Numbered from the stretch's first letter, positions 50,962 to 59,819 are shown. The stretch: DNA of 64,000 nt from Microbacterium salsuginis (GCF_012524205.1 NZ_JABACI010000002.1:558001-622000); one strand, 5' to 3'. Numbers and translations: made by a program. Notes: generated by a model not told the origin, from the sequence alone.

Positions 50962-53148
50962 TTACTCGATCCGCCAGACCGGCTGCGTACGGCCCTGCAG
51001 CTCGACCGTGCCCGCCTGCACGAAGTTCACCGACTCCTGCAGCCGGTCGCGCACGGACTGGCTGACGTAGATGCCGGGCTCGCCGGTGACGCTGCGCACG
51101 CGGTACGCGAGGCTGACGGCATCCCCCCACAGGTCATAGGCGAGGCTCGTGCGCGCGACGAGGCCGCTGGTCACCGTTCCGGTGTCGACGCCCGCGCGCA
51201 GATCGATGTCGGTGCCGTACTGCGAGTTGAACCGCTGCACGACGGCGCGCATCTCGCGCGCGAAGTCGACGGCTCGCCGCACGTTGTCGACCCGCGGCAC
51301 GATCAGCCCCGACGACGCGAGGTAGCCGCCGCGCAGCGTGCGCACCTTCTCGACGCCGGCCTTCTGCGCCGCTTCGTCGAAGCCGCGCATCAGAGCGTTG
51401 AGCTGCGTGATCTCGTCCGAGCTGTTCAGCTGCTGCGAGTGCTCGTCGAAGCCGACGAGCTCGGCGAAGACGACCGAGACATTGTCGTGCTGCTCGGCGA
51501 TCGTCTCCTCGCCCTTCTTATAGCGCTCGGCGACGGTCTCGGGCATGAGCGTGAGCAGCAGCTTCTCGTTCTCTTCGCGCTGCACCTCGATGAGGTCCTG
51601 TTTGATGCGCAGGCTCGCCGCCATGTCGTTGAACGCGTTGCCGAGGTCGCCGAACTCGTCGCGCGAGCCCTCGGGCACCTGCACGGCGAGGTCGCCGCCG
51701 GCCACGCGCCGCACCGCGTCGACGAGACGCTTGATCGGCCGCGTGAACACCTGCGCGAGGAGGAGGGATGCCACGCTCACAGCCAGCAGGATCGCGAGCG
51801 TCGACAGCACGAGGTTGCGTGTGAACTCGGTGACGGGTGCGAACGCCTCGGCCGAGTCGATGCGGGCGACGGCGACCCAGTCGAGTCCGTCGATCTCAAC
51901 CGGCCGGTACGCGACGATGCTCTCGTCGCCGATGTACTCCTGCGCGATGCCCGCGCCCTCGCGACCGGCTTGCGCCTCATTGACGGCGAACGTGTCGACG
52001 GGCTGCAGGCCCACCGTGCCGCCGACGAACTCCATGCGCTCGGCGACGTCGGGCGGCGTGCCGTTGGCGATGACGTCTTCGGCGTAGGCCTCGGGCGACT
52101 CGACGATCTCGCGGGCGACGCTGCGCATGAGGTCGTCGCGGCCCGCGAGGTACACCTCCCCGGTGTCGCCGAGGCCCTGCTCCTTCCACTGCCGGCCGCC
52201 GCTCATGACGTCGTTGACCTGATCGAGCGAGATCTGGGCGGCGAGCGCGCCGGTGACGCGGTCGTCGTTGCCGATCGGCGAGACCACCCACAGGGCGTGC
52301 CGGCCGAGCGACGGCGCCCAGCGTTCGAGATCGCGGGTCTCGACGGCCGTGACCGAGTTGGTCGCCATCACCGCCGAGTAGGCGTCGGCGAGGGCGGTGT
52401 CGCGATACGGCGCGCTGTCGAGGCTGATGCCGAGGTCGATCCCCTTGTAGGCCGAGTACACGACGTCGCCCTCGGTATTGAGCACGAGAAGGTCTTCGTA
52501 GCCCACCTGGTTCACGAGGCGCTGGAAGTAGTCGTGATAGCGGGCGTGTGCTGCCGACCACGCGCTGCCGTCGCCGGCGTCCTGGAACTGCAGCGCTTCG
52601 TCGAAGTCCTGGAACTGCGCGGTGTAGTGGTACTGCAGATACTGGCCCGCGTTGGTCTCGGGCATGAGCGCGGTGTCGGGTTGGTCGCGCTGGGTGCGGG
52701 CTTCGTAGCTCGGCACGAAGACGTCGCGGTAGTACGCCTCGAGCCCCTCGGTGACCTCCGGCGCGGGCGGGCTTGCTTGCAGCTGCTCCCATCCCTCGTT
52801 GAACGCGACCGATGCGGTCTGCGCGCTGAGGTTGCGCGAGTCGAGGGTGACTCCGGTCTGCGTCGAGTCGATGAACTCCTCGACCTCGTGGGCCCGCAGC
52901 TCGCGGATCGTCGTCAGCTGATCGATCGCCGCCGCGCGAAGCGACTCGCGGCCGCTGACGAACCCGATGACACCCACGACCACCGACGAGACGAGGCTGA
53001 CGGCGAGCAGCATGATGAGCAGCTTGGACTGAATGCTCAATCCACCGCGGCGCCGCCGGCGCTCGGGTGCGGTCGGCACCGATTGCTCGCGAAGCTTCTC
53101 GGATTCGGACACGGGTACGTGCTGCGGTTGCTGGGCCGTGATGCTCAC
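50962..53148 (-). CDS. Class III cyclase-like sensor with altered catalytic residues
   Basis: A 728-residue membrane sensor: first membrane segment near 40-62 (LIMLLAVSLVSSVVVGVIGF), a large Cache-like outside domain, second segment near 450-470, HAMP (FTRPIKRLVDAVRRVAGGDL), then a class III cyclase domain from about 550. Key positions differ from active enzymes. The first metal Asp is Glu563 (FAELVGF), the adenine-specifying Lys is Arg603, the second metal Asp is Gly607 (RTLRGGYLA), and the transition-state Asn is Ser679 (WGDAVSLAYR), while Arg683 remains. Probably unable to make cAMP; may bind nucleotide as a sensor. GTG start. Confidence 0.88.
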   Translation of the reverse strand: MSITAQQPQHVPVSESEKLREQSVPTAPERRRRRGGLSIQSKLLIMLLAVSLVSSVVVGVIGFVSGRESLRAAAIDQLTTIRELRAHEVEEFIDSTQTGVTLDSRNLSAQTASVAFNEGWEQLQASPPAPEVTEGLEAYYRDVFVPSYEARTQRDQPDTALMPETNAGQYLQYHYTAQFQDFDEALQFQDAGDGSAWSAAHARYHDYFQRLVNQVGYEDLLVLNTEGDVVYSAYKGIDLGISLDSAPYRDTALADAYSAVMATNSVTAVETRDLERWAPSLGRHALWVVSPIGNDDRVTGALAAQISLDQVNDVMSGGRQWKEQGLGDTGEVYLAGRDDLMRSVAREIVESPEAYAEDVIANGTPPDVAERMEFVGGTVGLQPVDTFAVNEAQAGREGAGIAQEYIGDESIVAYRPVEIDGLDWVAVARIDSAEAFAPVTEFTRNLVLSTLAILLAVSVASLLLAQVFTRPIKRLVDAVRRVAGGDLAVQVPEGSRDEFGDLGNAFNDMAASLRIKQDLIEVQREENEKLLLTLMPETVAERYKKGEETIAEQHDNVSVVFAELVGFDEHSQQLNSSDEITQLNALMRGFDEAAQKAGVEKVRTLRGGYLASSGLIVPRVDNVRRAVDFAREMRAVVQRFNSQYGTDIDLRAGVDTGTVTSGLVARTSLAYDLWGDAVSLAYRVRSVTGEPGIYVSQSVRDRLQESVNFVQAGTVELQGRTQPVWRIE

Positions 53149-53203
53149 GTGTGGCTAACCCCCCGGAATTGCCGACACGCGTCACTCTAGTCACACCAGA
53201 AAC

Positions 53204-53239
53204 TCGCAGGCAACGGTGGATTTCCACCGCTGCCTGCGA
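53204..53239 (-). terminator. Hairpin downstream of ABC exporter operon
   Basis: 16-bp arms around TCGCAGGCA and CGGTGG with a four-base loop. Its only mismatch becomes G-U in the bottom-strand transcript. It backs up the adjacent hairpin at 53247. Confidence 0.5.
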
Positions 53240-53246
53240 ATTGAGC

Positions 53247-53287
53247 AAGGAACGCGGATGCCGGTGCCCACGGCATCCGCGTTCCTT
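53247..53287 (-). terminator. Terminator of ABC exporter operon
   Basis: Perfect 16-bp arms AAGGAACGCGGATGCC and its complement with a nine-base loop, directly behind the permease stop on the bottom strand. Confidence 0.65.
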
Positions 53288-53292
53288 CTCAC

Positions 53293-54090
53293 TCAGCTGC
53301 TCTTGCGCATCGCCCGGATTCCGGCCCACAGACCGAGCAGGGCGAGGATGACCGCGGCCACCCATCCCCACAGCACCGCGATGTTTCCGAGGTCGCCGGC
53401 GAACAGAGCACGCTCGGCCTGCACGACCCAGTTGATGGGGTTCACCGTCGAGACGGCCTGCATCCAGCCCGGCGCGTCATCGAGCGGCAGCAGCATGCCC
53501 GAGAGGATCAGCAGCGGGAAGATCAGCGTCTGCTGCACTCCCCAGAACAGCCACTCGCGGTCCTTGGTCTTGAGCGCGAGCGTGTACGACAGCGAGCCGA
53601 GGCCGACGCCGAAGACGGCGAGCAGCGCCAGGCCGATCACGAGCCCGGCCGGGTCGATCGAGAACCCGAACGGCCACGCGATCAGCACGATGATGAGCGC
53701 CTGCACGATGATCGGCACGATCTCTTTCAGCGCACGACCGACCAGCAGCGACGACCGCGCCAGCGGCGCGACCAGCGTGCGCTCGTGCGAGCCCGTCATC
53801 ATCTCGTACTGCAGGTTCGAGCCGGTCGCGCCGGTGCCGAACAGCACGATCATCACGAGCACGCCCGGCACGAACCACTGCAGCGTCTCGCCCACCGGAG
53901 CGCCCGACGAGCCGATCAGCAGCGGGGCGAACAGCCCGAGGAACACCAGCGGCTGCACCAGGCTGAAGATGAGCGTGAACGGATCGCGCACGACGGGCTT
54001 GAGCTCGCGAGTGAGCACGTTCCAGGTGTCGCGCGCGGGATTGGCCCGCACGGCGGTGTCGGGGCGTTGGGTTGCGGTGGTCGTGGTCAT
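53293..54090 (-). CDS. ABC-2 type exporter permease, drug-resistance type
   Basis: A 265-residue ABC-2 permease with six membrane segments. VLTRELKPVVRDPFTLIFSL and LQYEMMTGSHERTLVAPLAR mark the N-terminal half and QTLIFPLLILSGMLLPL the C-terminal half, as in DrrB-like proteins. Start overlaps the ATPase stop as ATGA. It pumps out an unknown compound. Confidence 0.9.
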   Translation of the reverse strand: MTTTTATQRPDTAVRANPARDTWNVLTRELKPVVRDPFTLIFSLVQPLVFLGLFAPLLIGSSGAPVGETLQWFVPGVLVMIVLFGTGATGSNLQYEMMTGSHERTLVAPLARSSLLVGRALKEIVPIIVQALIIVLIAWPFGFSIDPAGLVIGLALLAVFGVGLGSLSYTLALKTKDREWLFWGVQQTLIFPLLILSGMLLPLDDAPGWMQAVSTVNPINWVVQAERALFAGDLGNIAVLWGWVAAVILALLGLWAGIRAMRKSS

Positions 54091-55217
54091 CGGTTCGCTC
54101 CCGTCTTCTCTGCCACCGCTTCGGTGGCTCCGGATGCTTCGGCCGAGGCATCCGGAATGTCTTCGCTCTCTTCTTCGACCGGCTCACCCTCGCCCGCCTC
54201 GCGCAGCGTGCGCCCGGTCAGCGCCAGGAACACGTCGTCGAGGGTCGGCGGCACGCCCGTCGCCCGCTGCACCTGCAGACCCGCGGCGTCGAGTGCCCGC
54301 ACTGCTGCCGGGAGGAGCGCGTCGCCCTCCGGTGCGGTGAGGACCACGGTCGCCCCGCCCCCTCCAGACGCCGCTGGCGCGTCGCCTGGAGCCTCCGGGC
54401 GGGTGGGCCCAGCTGCATCTTCGCGCCGCACCTCACGGCCGGTGAGCTGCTGGATCACGGCGACCGCGCGCTCGGCATCCGCATCCGTCGCGAACCCGAA
54501 GGTGAGCAGATCGCCGGCGAGGTCGGCCTTGAGCCGCGCCGCTGTGTCGTCGGCGATCACTCGACCCTTGTCCATGACCATGACGCGCTCGGCGTAGCGG
54601 TCCGCCTCCTCGAGGTAGTGCGTGGTGAGGAAGACCGTCGTGCCGTACTTGGCGCGCAGCTCGAGGATGTGCTGCCACAGGTTCGCCCGGCTCTGCGGGT
54701 CGAGCCCCGTCGACGGCTCATCGAGGAAGATGAGCGGCGGTGCGTGCATCAGTCCGAGTGCCACATCGAGCCGGCGTTTCTGCCCGCCCGACAGCTGCTG
54801 CACCGAGCGGTTCGCGAAGCCCGCGAGGTCGAGCGACTGGATGAGCTCGTCGGCGCGCTTGCGTGAGGCTGCCTTGCTCATGCCGTAGAACGCCCCCTGG
54901 CTGAGCAGTTCGTCGCGCGCCCGCTGCGAGAAGCTGCCGCTGGTGAGCTGCCCCACGTAGCCGATGCGCGCCCGAACGTCGGCGGGACGGCGCAGGATGT
55001 CGAAGCCGACGACGCGCGCGGTGCCCGACGTCGGCGGGATGAGGGTGGTGAGCATGCGCAAGCTGGTCGACTTGCCTGCGCCGTTGGGCCCCAGGAACGC
55101 GACGAGCTCGCCGCGCGTGACCTGGAACGTGAGGTCGGTGACCGCCTCGACGGTCTTCTTCTTGACGGAGAAGCGCTTGGTCAAACCCTGCGCTTCGATG
55201 ATCGGTTCGTTCGCCAT
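54087..55217 (-). CDS. ABC exporter ATPase, DrrA-like
   Basis: ATPase of 376 residues. Walker A FLGPNGAGKSTSLRML, signature QQLSGGQKRRLDVALGL, Walker B PLIFLDEPSTGLDPQSR. The C-terminal third holds the DrrA-type regulatory part, with an in-frame 63-bp repeat (GPTRPEAP) in its middle and an acidic Glu/Ala tail. ATG MANEPIIEAQ was chosen. Divergent from a WYL regulator. Confidence 0.92.
   Translation of the reverse strand: MANEPIIEAQGLTKRFSVKKKTVEAVTDLTFQVTRGELVAFLGPNGAGKSTSLRMLTTLIPPTSGTARVVGFDILRRPADVRARIGYVGQLTSGSFSQRARDELLSQGAFYGMSKAASRKRADELIQSLDLAGFANRSVQQLSGGQKRRLDVALGLMHAPPLIFLDEPSTGLDPQSRANLWQHILELRAKYGTTVFLTTHYLEEADRYAERVMVMDKGRVIADDTAARLKADLAGDLLTFGFATDADAERAVAVIQQLTGREVRREDAAGPTRPEAPGDAPAASGGGGATVVLTAPEGDALLPAAVRALDAAGLQVQRATGVPPTLDDVFLALTGRTLREAGEGEPVEEESEDIPDASAEASGATEAVAEKTGANR
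54348..54411 (-). repeat. 63-bp coding repeat inside the ABC ATPase gene
   Basis: Read as GPTRPEAP, GDAPAA, GGGGAT. It lies between GREVRRED and VVLTAPEGD in the C-terminal regulatory domain. Confidence 0.75.
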
Positions 55218-55236
55218 GAATCCAAGGTAGGAACCA

Positions 55237-55259
55237 ATGCGGACACATCCGGTCCGCAT
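55237..55259. promoter_or_regulatory. Inverted repeat between ABC exporter and WYL regulator
   Basis: ATGCGGAC, seven bases, GTCCGCAT: perfect 8-bp arms, 20 bp from each divergent start. Likely the WYL-regulator operator. Confidence 0.55.
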
Positions 55260-55278
55260 CATAGGGCAATCTTTAACC

Positions 55279-56295
55279 ATGTCCGACACGACGACCCGAG
55301 CGCTCTCGCTGCTCAACCTGCTGCAGACCCATCGGCACTGGCCCGGTTCCGAGCTGGCCGGCCGGCTCGGCGTGACCGAGCGCACGGTGCGCCGCGACGT
55401 GGAGCGCCTGCGCGAGCTGGGCTACCGCATCGAGTCCTCCCCCGGTTCCGCCGGCGGCTACCGGCTCGAGGCGGGGAGCGCCGTGCCGCCACTTCTGCTC
55501 ACCGATGAAGAGGCCGTGGCGATGGCGATCGGGCTGCGGGTCGCGGCATCCCAGCGCCTCGTCAGCGGCCCCGAGACCACGATCACCGCGCTCGCGAAGC
55601 TCGAGCAGGTGCTGCCCGCTCCTCTGCGGCGCCGGGTCAACGCCCTCGCCGAGGCGGTGCAGCCGTCGGGCCTCAACGCCGGCGCTCCGGTGTCGAGCGA
55701 GATCCTCGGCGAGCTGGCCCTGGCCAGTCGCGATCACGAGCGCGTGCGGTTCGTGTACACGGCGGCCTCGGGCGAGGTGACGCGGCGCAGGGTCGAACCG
55801 CACGCGCTGGCGCCCGCCGACCGGCACTGGTACCTGCTGTGCTGGGACCTGGACAAGGAGGACTGGCGCACCTTCCGGGTCGACCGCCTCGCCGACATCG
55901 AGCACACGCGCGTGCTGTTCGAGCCGAAGCCGCTCACACCCGAAGAGATCGAGGAGTTCATCTTCGTCGCGCGTTCGTGGGTGCGTCAGGCGGTGGAAGC
56001 GGATGCCGTCATGGAACTGCCGCTCGACGAGATGCGGGCGCTGTTCGGCCAGTGGGGCCAGGGCGCCACGGCCGAGGACGAGCGCCGGACGAGATGGCCG
56101 GTGGGTGGCGGGGACTTCCGTGAGACGATGTACGGCTTCACGTGGATCCCTGCCGGGGTGGAGTACACGACCAACCTCGAGTCACCCGCGCGGGAGGAGC
56201 TGCGCGAAGTGCTCGAGCGGATGCTGCGAGCCCTGGACGCGCCGCCGCCGACGACGCGCCCGGAGTCCGCGCGCCCGAAGGAGCCCCGCGACTGA
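55279..56295 (+). CDS. WYL domain transcriptional regulator
   Basis: A 338-residue regulator. Residues about 5-60 are the HTH (LNLLQTHRHWPGSELAGRLG, VTERTVRRDVERLRELGY), and 140-215 the WYL domain (RVRFVYTAASGEVTRRRVEP, HWYLLCWDLDKEDWRTFRVD), followed by a WCX-like C-terminus. WYL proteins often sense nucleic acids or small ligands. It is divergent from the drug-type ABC exporter, so it is its probable regulator. Confidence 0.92.
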   Translation: MSDTTTRALSLLNLLQTHRHWPGSELAGRLGVTERTVRRDVERLRELGYRIESSPGSAGGYRLEAGSAVPPLLLTDEEAVAMAIGLRVAASQRLVSGPETTITALAKLEQVLPAPLRRRVNALAEAVQPSGLNAGAPVSSEILGELALASRDHERVRFVYTAASGEVTRRRVEPHALAPADRHWYLLCWDLDKEDWRTFRVDRLADIEHTRVLFEPKPLTPEEIEEFIFVARSWVRQAVEADAVMELPLDEMRALFGQWGQGATAEDERRTRWPVGGGDFRETMYGFTWIPAGVEYTTNLESPAREELREVLERMLRALDAPPPTTRPESARPKEPRD

Positions 56296-56300
56296 CCTGC

Positions 56301-56420
56301 CCCCGTTCGTTGAGCGAGCCCCCTCCGCTCGTTGAGCGACCACCTCCGGTCGTTGAGCGAGCGAAGCGAGACGAATCGCCCCGTCCCCGCTCGTTGAGCG
56401 AGCGAAGCGAGCCGAAATGC
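56301..56420. repeat. Cluster of four CGTTGAGCGAG repeats
   Basis: CGTTGAGCGA at 56308, 56330, 56351 and 56392; the last two extend through GCGAAGCGAG. The inner GCGAGCGAAGCGAG is partly palindromic. The 242-bp gap before the hydrolase gene holds no other recognised feature except a weak promoter region. Confidence 0.75.
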
Positions 56421-56537
56421 CCCGGCCATCTCCTCAGGACGAATTCGCCATGACGTGCACCTCGAGGTCGTGCACGGATAGGGCTATCGGCCGAACCCGT
56501 CAACCGATACGTTTCGTGCAGGGCACTGGGGGGTGCG

Positions 56538-58310
56538 ATGGTCCATCCGACTGTGGGTTTCGGGTTCCTACGTTTGTCGCGCGCCCTCACGAGCTGTGTC
56601 GCCGCCGTCGGTCTGACGGTCTGCGCGCAATCTGCGGTGCCGCACGCGGTTGCCGAGGCGCCCACCGTGACCAGCGCCGAGATCAGCTTCGCGGAGCCAG
56701 GCCTCACCCTGCGTTCCGCCAGTCCGCGGCAGATCGCTCCGACGGCCCGGTACATCGACCAGATCGAAGAGGACATCACGCGGTTCCTGCGGCCGTCGCC
56801 GACGGATCCGGTGTATCCCGGCGCCGTGGCGCTGGCCGTCCACGACGGCGAGATCGTCGCGCATGACGCGGTCGGGTACGCCCTGCGCTACCTGAATGAC
56901 ACGCCCACCGACATTCCGCCGGACCAGTGGATTCCGATGCAACGGAACACCATCTTCGATCTGGCCTCGATGACGAAGCTGTTCACGTCGATCGCCGCAG
57001 TGCAGCTCATCGAAGACGGCCGGATCGCGCTCGATGCGCCCGTCACGCGCTACATCCCGGAATTCGCAGCCAACGGCAAATCCGACATCACCATGCTCAA
57101 CCTGCTGACCCACACCTCTGGGCTTCCCCCCGATCCGAAGCCGAGGCTGTGCGAATACCCGACGCGCGAGCAGCAGTGGGAGGCCGTGTATGGGGTGGAG
57201 CCTGCGACGCCGCCGAACCAGGCGTTCCTGTACTCCGACATGAACATGATGACGCTGGGCAAGGTCATCGAGACCGTCACCGGGCGGTCTCTCGATCGTG
57301 TGATCGCTCGGAGTATCACCGAGCCGCTGCGGATGGCTGAGACGATGTACAACCCTCCCGCCTCACTCAAGCCCCGCATCGCGGCCGAGGAGTACCAGCC
57401 GTGGACGGGTCGGGGCATCGTGTGGGGCAGCGTGCACGACGAGAACGCCTACTGCGTGGGCGGGGTTTCCGGACACGCCGGCATCTTCTCCACCGCGAGC
57501 GATATCGCGGTACTCGCACAGACCCTCCTGAATGGCGGGCAGTACAAGGGAACCCGGATCCTCGAGGAGCAGTCGGTGCGCACGCTGTTCACCGACTACA
57601 ACCAGGCTTTCCCCGGCCACGCGCACGGGCTGGGCTTCGAGCTCGATCAACGTCGGTACATGGGCGCGCTCAGCTCGCCGGTATCGGCGGGGCACACCGG
57701 GTTTGCCGGAACGTCGATCGTCATCGACCCGCTCGCGCACTCGTTCATGATCCTGCTCACCAACCGCGTGCACCCGAGCCGCAGCTGGGGCGCCGACAAT
57801 CCGCCGCGGGCGGCCGTCGCCACGGACCTCGCCATGTTGCCTCCGGTACGCCCCACGCGGGGTCGCACCGCGTGGTTCGCCGGCCCGGTGGACGACGCGA
57901 ACGCGACGCTCACCGCTCCGGTCGCGGTGCCCGACGGCGGCGCGGACCTGTCTTTCGACCTCTGGTACGACACGTCCGAAACCGACAGCGGAGCCGTCCA
58001 CGCATCGTCCGATGGCGGAGCGACCTGGCAGCTGGTTCCGCTGTCGCTGCGGACGGGCGGCGATCGCTGGCAGACGGACGGCACGTTCACCGGATTCGAA
58101 GGCAGACAGTGGTTGGAGGCGACAGCGCAGCTCGACCCATCGACGACTCACCTCCGGTGGACCTACACCACCGGCTCGGAGGCGCACGGCCGCGGCGTAT
58201 ACGTCGACGCGGTGACGGTCACCGGCGAACAAGGCCCGATCTTCGACGACAGCCGCCGCGCCGACGCATCGCAGTTTCAGCCCGATGATTGGGTCGAAAG
58301 CAGGAGATGA
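56538..58310 (+). CDS. Secreted serine hydrolase, beta-lactamase/EstB-like
   Basis: A 590-residue exported protein with a signal-like N-terminus (about 1-40). The class C beta-lactamase-like domain holds the SxxK pair Ser144/Lys147 in DLASMTKLFTS, YSDMNMM in place of YxN, and HTGFAGTS in place of KTG. This pattern points to an esterase or peptidase of the EstB group, not a true beta-lactamase. Residues about 440-580 are a beta-sandwich (SFDLWYDTSET, ASSDGGATWQLV), like C-terminal domains of immune inhibitor A-type proteases. GGGGGG precedes the ATG. Confidence 0.88.
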   Translation: MVHPTVGFGFLRLSRALTSCVAAVGLTVCAQSAVPHAVAEAPTVTSAEISFAEPGLTLRSASPRQIAPTARYIDQIEEDITRFLRPSPTDPVYPGAVALAVHDGEIVAHDAVGYALRYLNDTPTDIPPDQWIPMQRNTIFDLASMTKLFTSIAAVQLIEDGRIALDAPVTRYIPEFAANGKSDITMLNLLTHTSGLPPDPKPRLCEYPTREQQWEAVYGVEPATPPNQAFLYSDMNMMTLGKVIETVTGRSLDRVIARSITEPLRMAETMYNPPASLKPRIAAEEYQPWTGRGIVWGSVHDENAYCVGGVSGHAGIFSTASDIAVLAQTLLNGGQYKGTRILEEQSVRTLFTDYNQAFPGHAHGLGFELDQRRYMGALSSPVSAGHTGFAGTSIVIDPLAHSFMILLTNRVHPSRSWGADNPPRAAVATDLAMLPPVRPTRGRTAWFAGPVDDANATLTAPVAVPDGGADLSFDLWYDTSETDSGAVHASSDGGATWQLVPLSLRTGGDRWQTDGTFTGFEGRQWLEATAQLDPSTTHLRWTYTTGSEAHGRGVYVDAVTVTGEQGPIFDDSRRADASQFQPDDWVESRR

Positions 58311-58320
58311 GCGCCCTGCC

Positions 58321-58356
58321 CCGCTCGTTGAGCGAGCGAAGCGAGACGAAACGCCC
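58321..58356. repeat. CGTTGAGCGAG repeat
   Basis: CCGCTCGTTGAGCGAGCGAA followed by GCGAGACGAAACG, directly behind the hydrolase stop. The same family as the cluster on the other side of that gene. Confidence 0.7.
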
Positions 58357-58464
58357 GCAATCCCCGACTCGCAACGTCTCATAGCGAAACGCGAGTTCAC
58401 GCATACCGCGCTCCTCGGACGACGGGGCTACGGTGGAGCCGTCCTCGAGTTCATCGAGGAGCAT

Positions 58465-58537
58465 CGCGGCGATCCGGGCGGTCCCGGGCACCGGCTCATA
58501 TCCGGTTGCGTTGCGGGTTCGACTCCCGCCGTCGCGT
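58465..58537 (+). tRNA. tRNA-Met-like sequence (anticodon CAT), probable integration site
   Basis: A 73-base cloverleaf can be drawn: acceptor CGCGGCG/CGTCGCG, D-stem CCGG/CCGG, anticodon stem ACCGG/CCGGT with loop CTCATAT, T-arm GCGGG, TTCGACT, CCCGC, discriminator T. The 3' half is canonical. The 5' half is not: A at position 8, a six-base D-loop lacking A14, and a six-base variable loop. It is a diverged tRNA or a tRNA-derived attachment site. Island genes begin just behind its 3' end. Confidence 0.4.
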
Positions 58538-58607
58538 CGGCTTTTCGCGTGGTTAAACAGCTGATCAATCCACATTATGCGCGGGCATGGGAGGAGCGCC
58601 GCGAGCG

Positions 58608-58629
58608 TTTTGCCCACATTTTGCCCACA
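58608..58629. repeat. Tandem 11-bp repeats near attachment site
   Basis: TTTTGCCCACA occurs twice end to end. Position 71 bp behind the tRNA-like 3' end fits arm-type integrase binding sites. Confidence 0.55.
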
Positions 58630-58852
58630 CTTCTCGTTTGGGTACGCAATTCACGACATCGCGTCTTCCCAGTGTGGCGTTCGTATCCTTGCCCATGTTG
58701 AGCATTGACTTCGCCGTGAGCGCCCATCGGTCTGCTGGACGCATCGTCATCCGGCCTCAGGGCGAGCATCGGCCGATGCCCGACGAGTCCCCGACTGCCG
58801 ACGTTGGACTGCGAATCGAGTGCTTGTAGTGGTCAACAGTTGGGGACGCTTG

Positions 58853-59323
58853 CTACCCAGACACCTCGATCGTCTTGAACACCCGACGCGCGAGTTGATG
58901 TATCGCCTGGCGCCGCTTCGTCTTGGAGGCGTACTCGCCCGGGTGAGTGATCAGAGTATGCGCCGGGTTATAGGCGGGTTCGGGTTCAAGCGGATCCCCG
59001 ACGACCATGAACTCCTGATTGCTATCGTTGGCCATTCCCGACTCGAAGCCGTTGATTGCCGAGCAGGCGGCATACGCGAGACCGGAGTGCTGACGGCTGA
59101 GTATCGAGATAGGCGCGAGTCCGAGGGAGCGCAGCACATCTTCACGGAACACGGAGCAACCGTCGTCATCGAATCGAAGTGCCCCGCCCTTCAATCTCGA
59201 CGCTCCCGACGATTCGTCGATCGTGTTGTTGTCGTAGTGCGCGGGATCCCGCGTGTCGAACCTCCGCCAGACGACCTGAGCAGGCGGAATATCCGCTTGC
59301 GACGGCGTCGCCTCATCCGTCAT
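58853..59323 (-). CDS. Hypothetical protein, third gene of island cassette
   Basis: A 156-residue soluble protein with no recognised domain. Notable blocks are VVWRRFDTRDPAHYDNNT, GASRLKGGALRFDDDG and the basic C-terminus KTKRRQAIHQLARRVFKTIE. Its start lies one base after the stop of the preceding gene, so it is part of a three-gene operon with the TIGR04255-like gene. Confidence 0.65.
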   Translation of the reverse strand: MTDEATPSQADIPPAQVVWRRFDTRDPAHYDNNTIDESSGASRLKGGALRFDDDGCSVFREDVLRSLGLAPISILSRQHSGLAYAACSAINGFESGMANDSNQEFMVVGDPLEPEPAYNPAHTLITHPGEYASKTKRRQAIHQLARRVFKTIEVSG

Positions 59324-59324
59324 T

Positions 59325-59819
59325 TCAGCGGAGCGGGATGGGCTGCTGCAGTCCGCGCGAAATGGCAGCGAGGTACTCCCGCGCGCGACCGATCGCGTCG
59401 TCGTCGGGCGTCCACCAGGCCGTGATCAAGTCAGCGAAGCGCACACCCTCGTCTTGGGTAGACGCTGTGATTAGGATCTCAGTCTCGTCTTCATAATCGA
59501 TCGTGAGAGACGCGCTTCCGACGAGCCACTCAACGAACAGGCCGCCTTCGCCGTTAGAACTGACTTGCGGCGTAGCGGAGCCGTCCTCCACGAGGACGCT
59601 AACTAGCCGCAAGACCGTCGTATACCGCCCGTCTGCGAGACCTTGCCGTACGGCAAGGTCTCGAAGGCTCGCGTGTGCATACGCGAGAAGGGCTCGTCGG
59701 GACCGAGGGGCGCTCGACCAGGTTTCTCGATCGAAGGTAAGCGACGGGCTATCGCTTGCCGACTCATCGATCCGCGCGTGCGAAGGGGCGTGCGAAGGTA
59801 GCGTCAAACTTGGACTCAT
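59325..59819 (-). CDS. Hypothetical protein, second gene of island cassette
   Basis: A 164-residue protein, no recognised family. It has a Ser/Pro-rich start, a helical part (RRALLAYAHASLRDLAVRQG) and a beta-rich C-terminal half (GGLFVEWLVGSASLTIDYED, ETEILITAST). The ATG overlaps the stop of the TIGR04255-like gene as ATGA, which fixes the start and argues for a paired function. Confidence 0.7.
   Translation of the reverse strand: MSPSLTLPSHAPSHARIDESASDSPSLTFDRETWSSAPRSRRALLAYAHASLRDLAVRQGLADGRYTTVLRLVSVLVEDGSATPQVSSNGEGGLFVEWLVGSASLTIDYEDETEILITASTQDEGVRFADLITAWWTPDDDAIGRAREYLAAISRGLQQPIPLR

Noticed and set aside
56538..58310. True class C beta-lactamase
   Set aside because: YSD and HTG replace YxN and KTG and a C-terminal beta-sandwich is attached; an esterase/peptidase-type hydrolase is more likely.
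58695..58829. 45-residue open frame behind the tRNA-like site
   Set aside because: No ribosome site, no recognisable sequence, and it lies within the probable attachment region.
58820..59425. 201-residue open frame on the top strand in the island
   Set aside because: The opposite-strand genes are tightly coupled (ATGA and one-base gap), which supports them instead.
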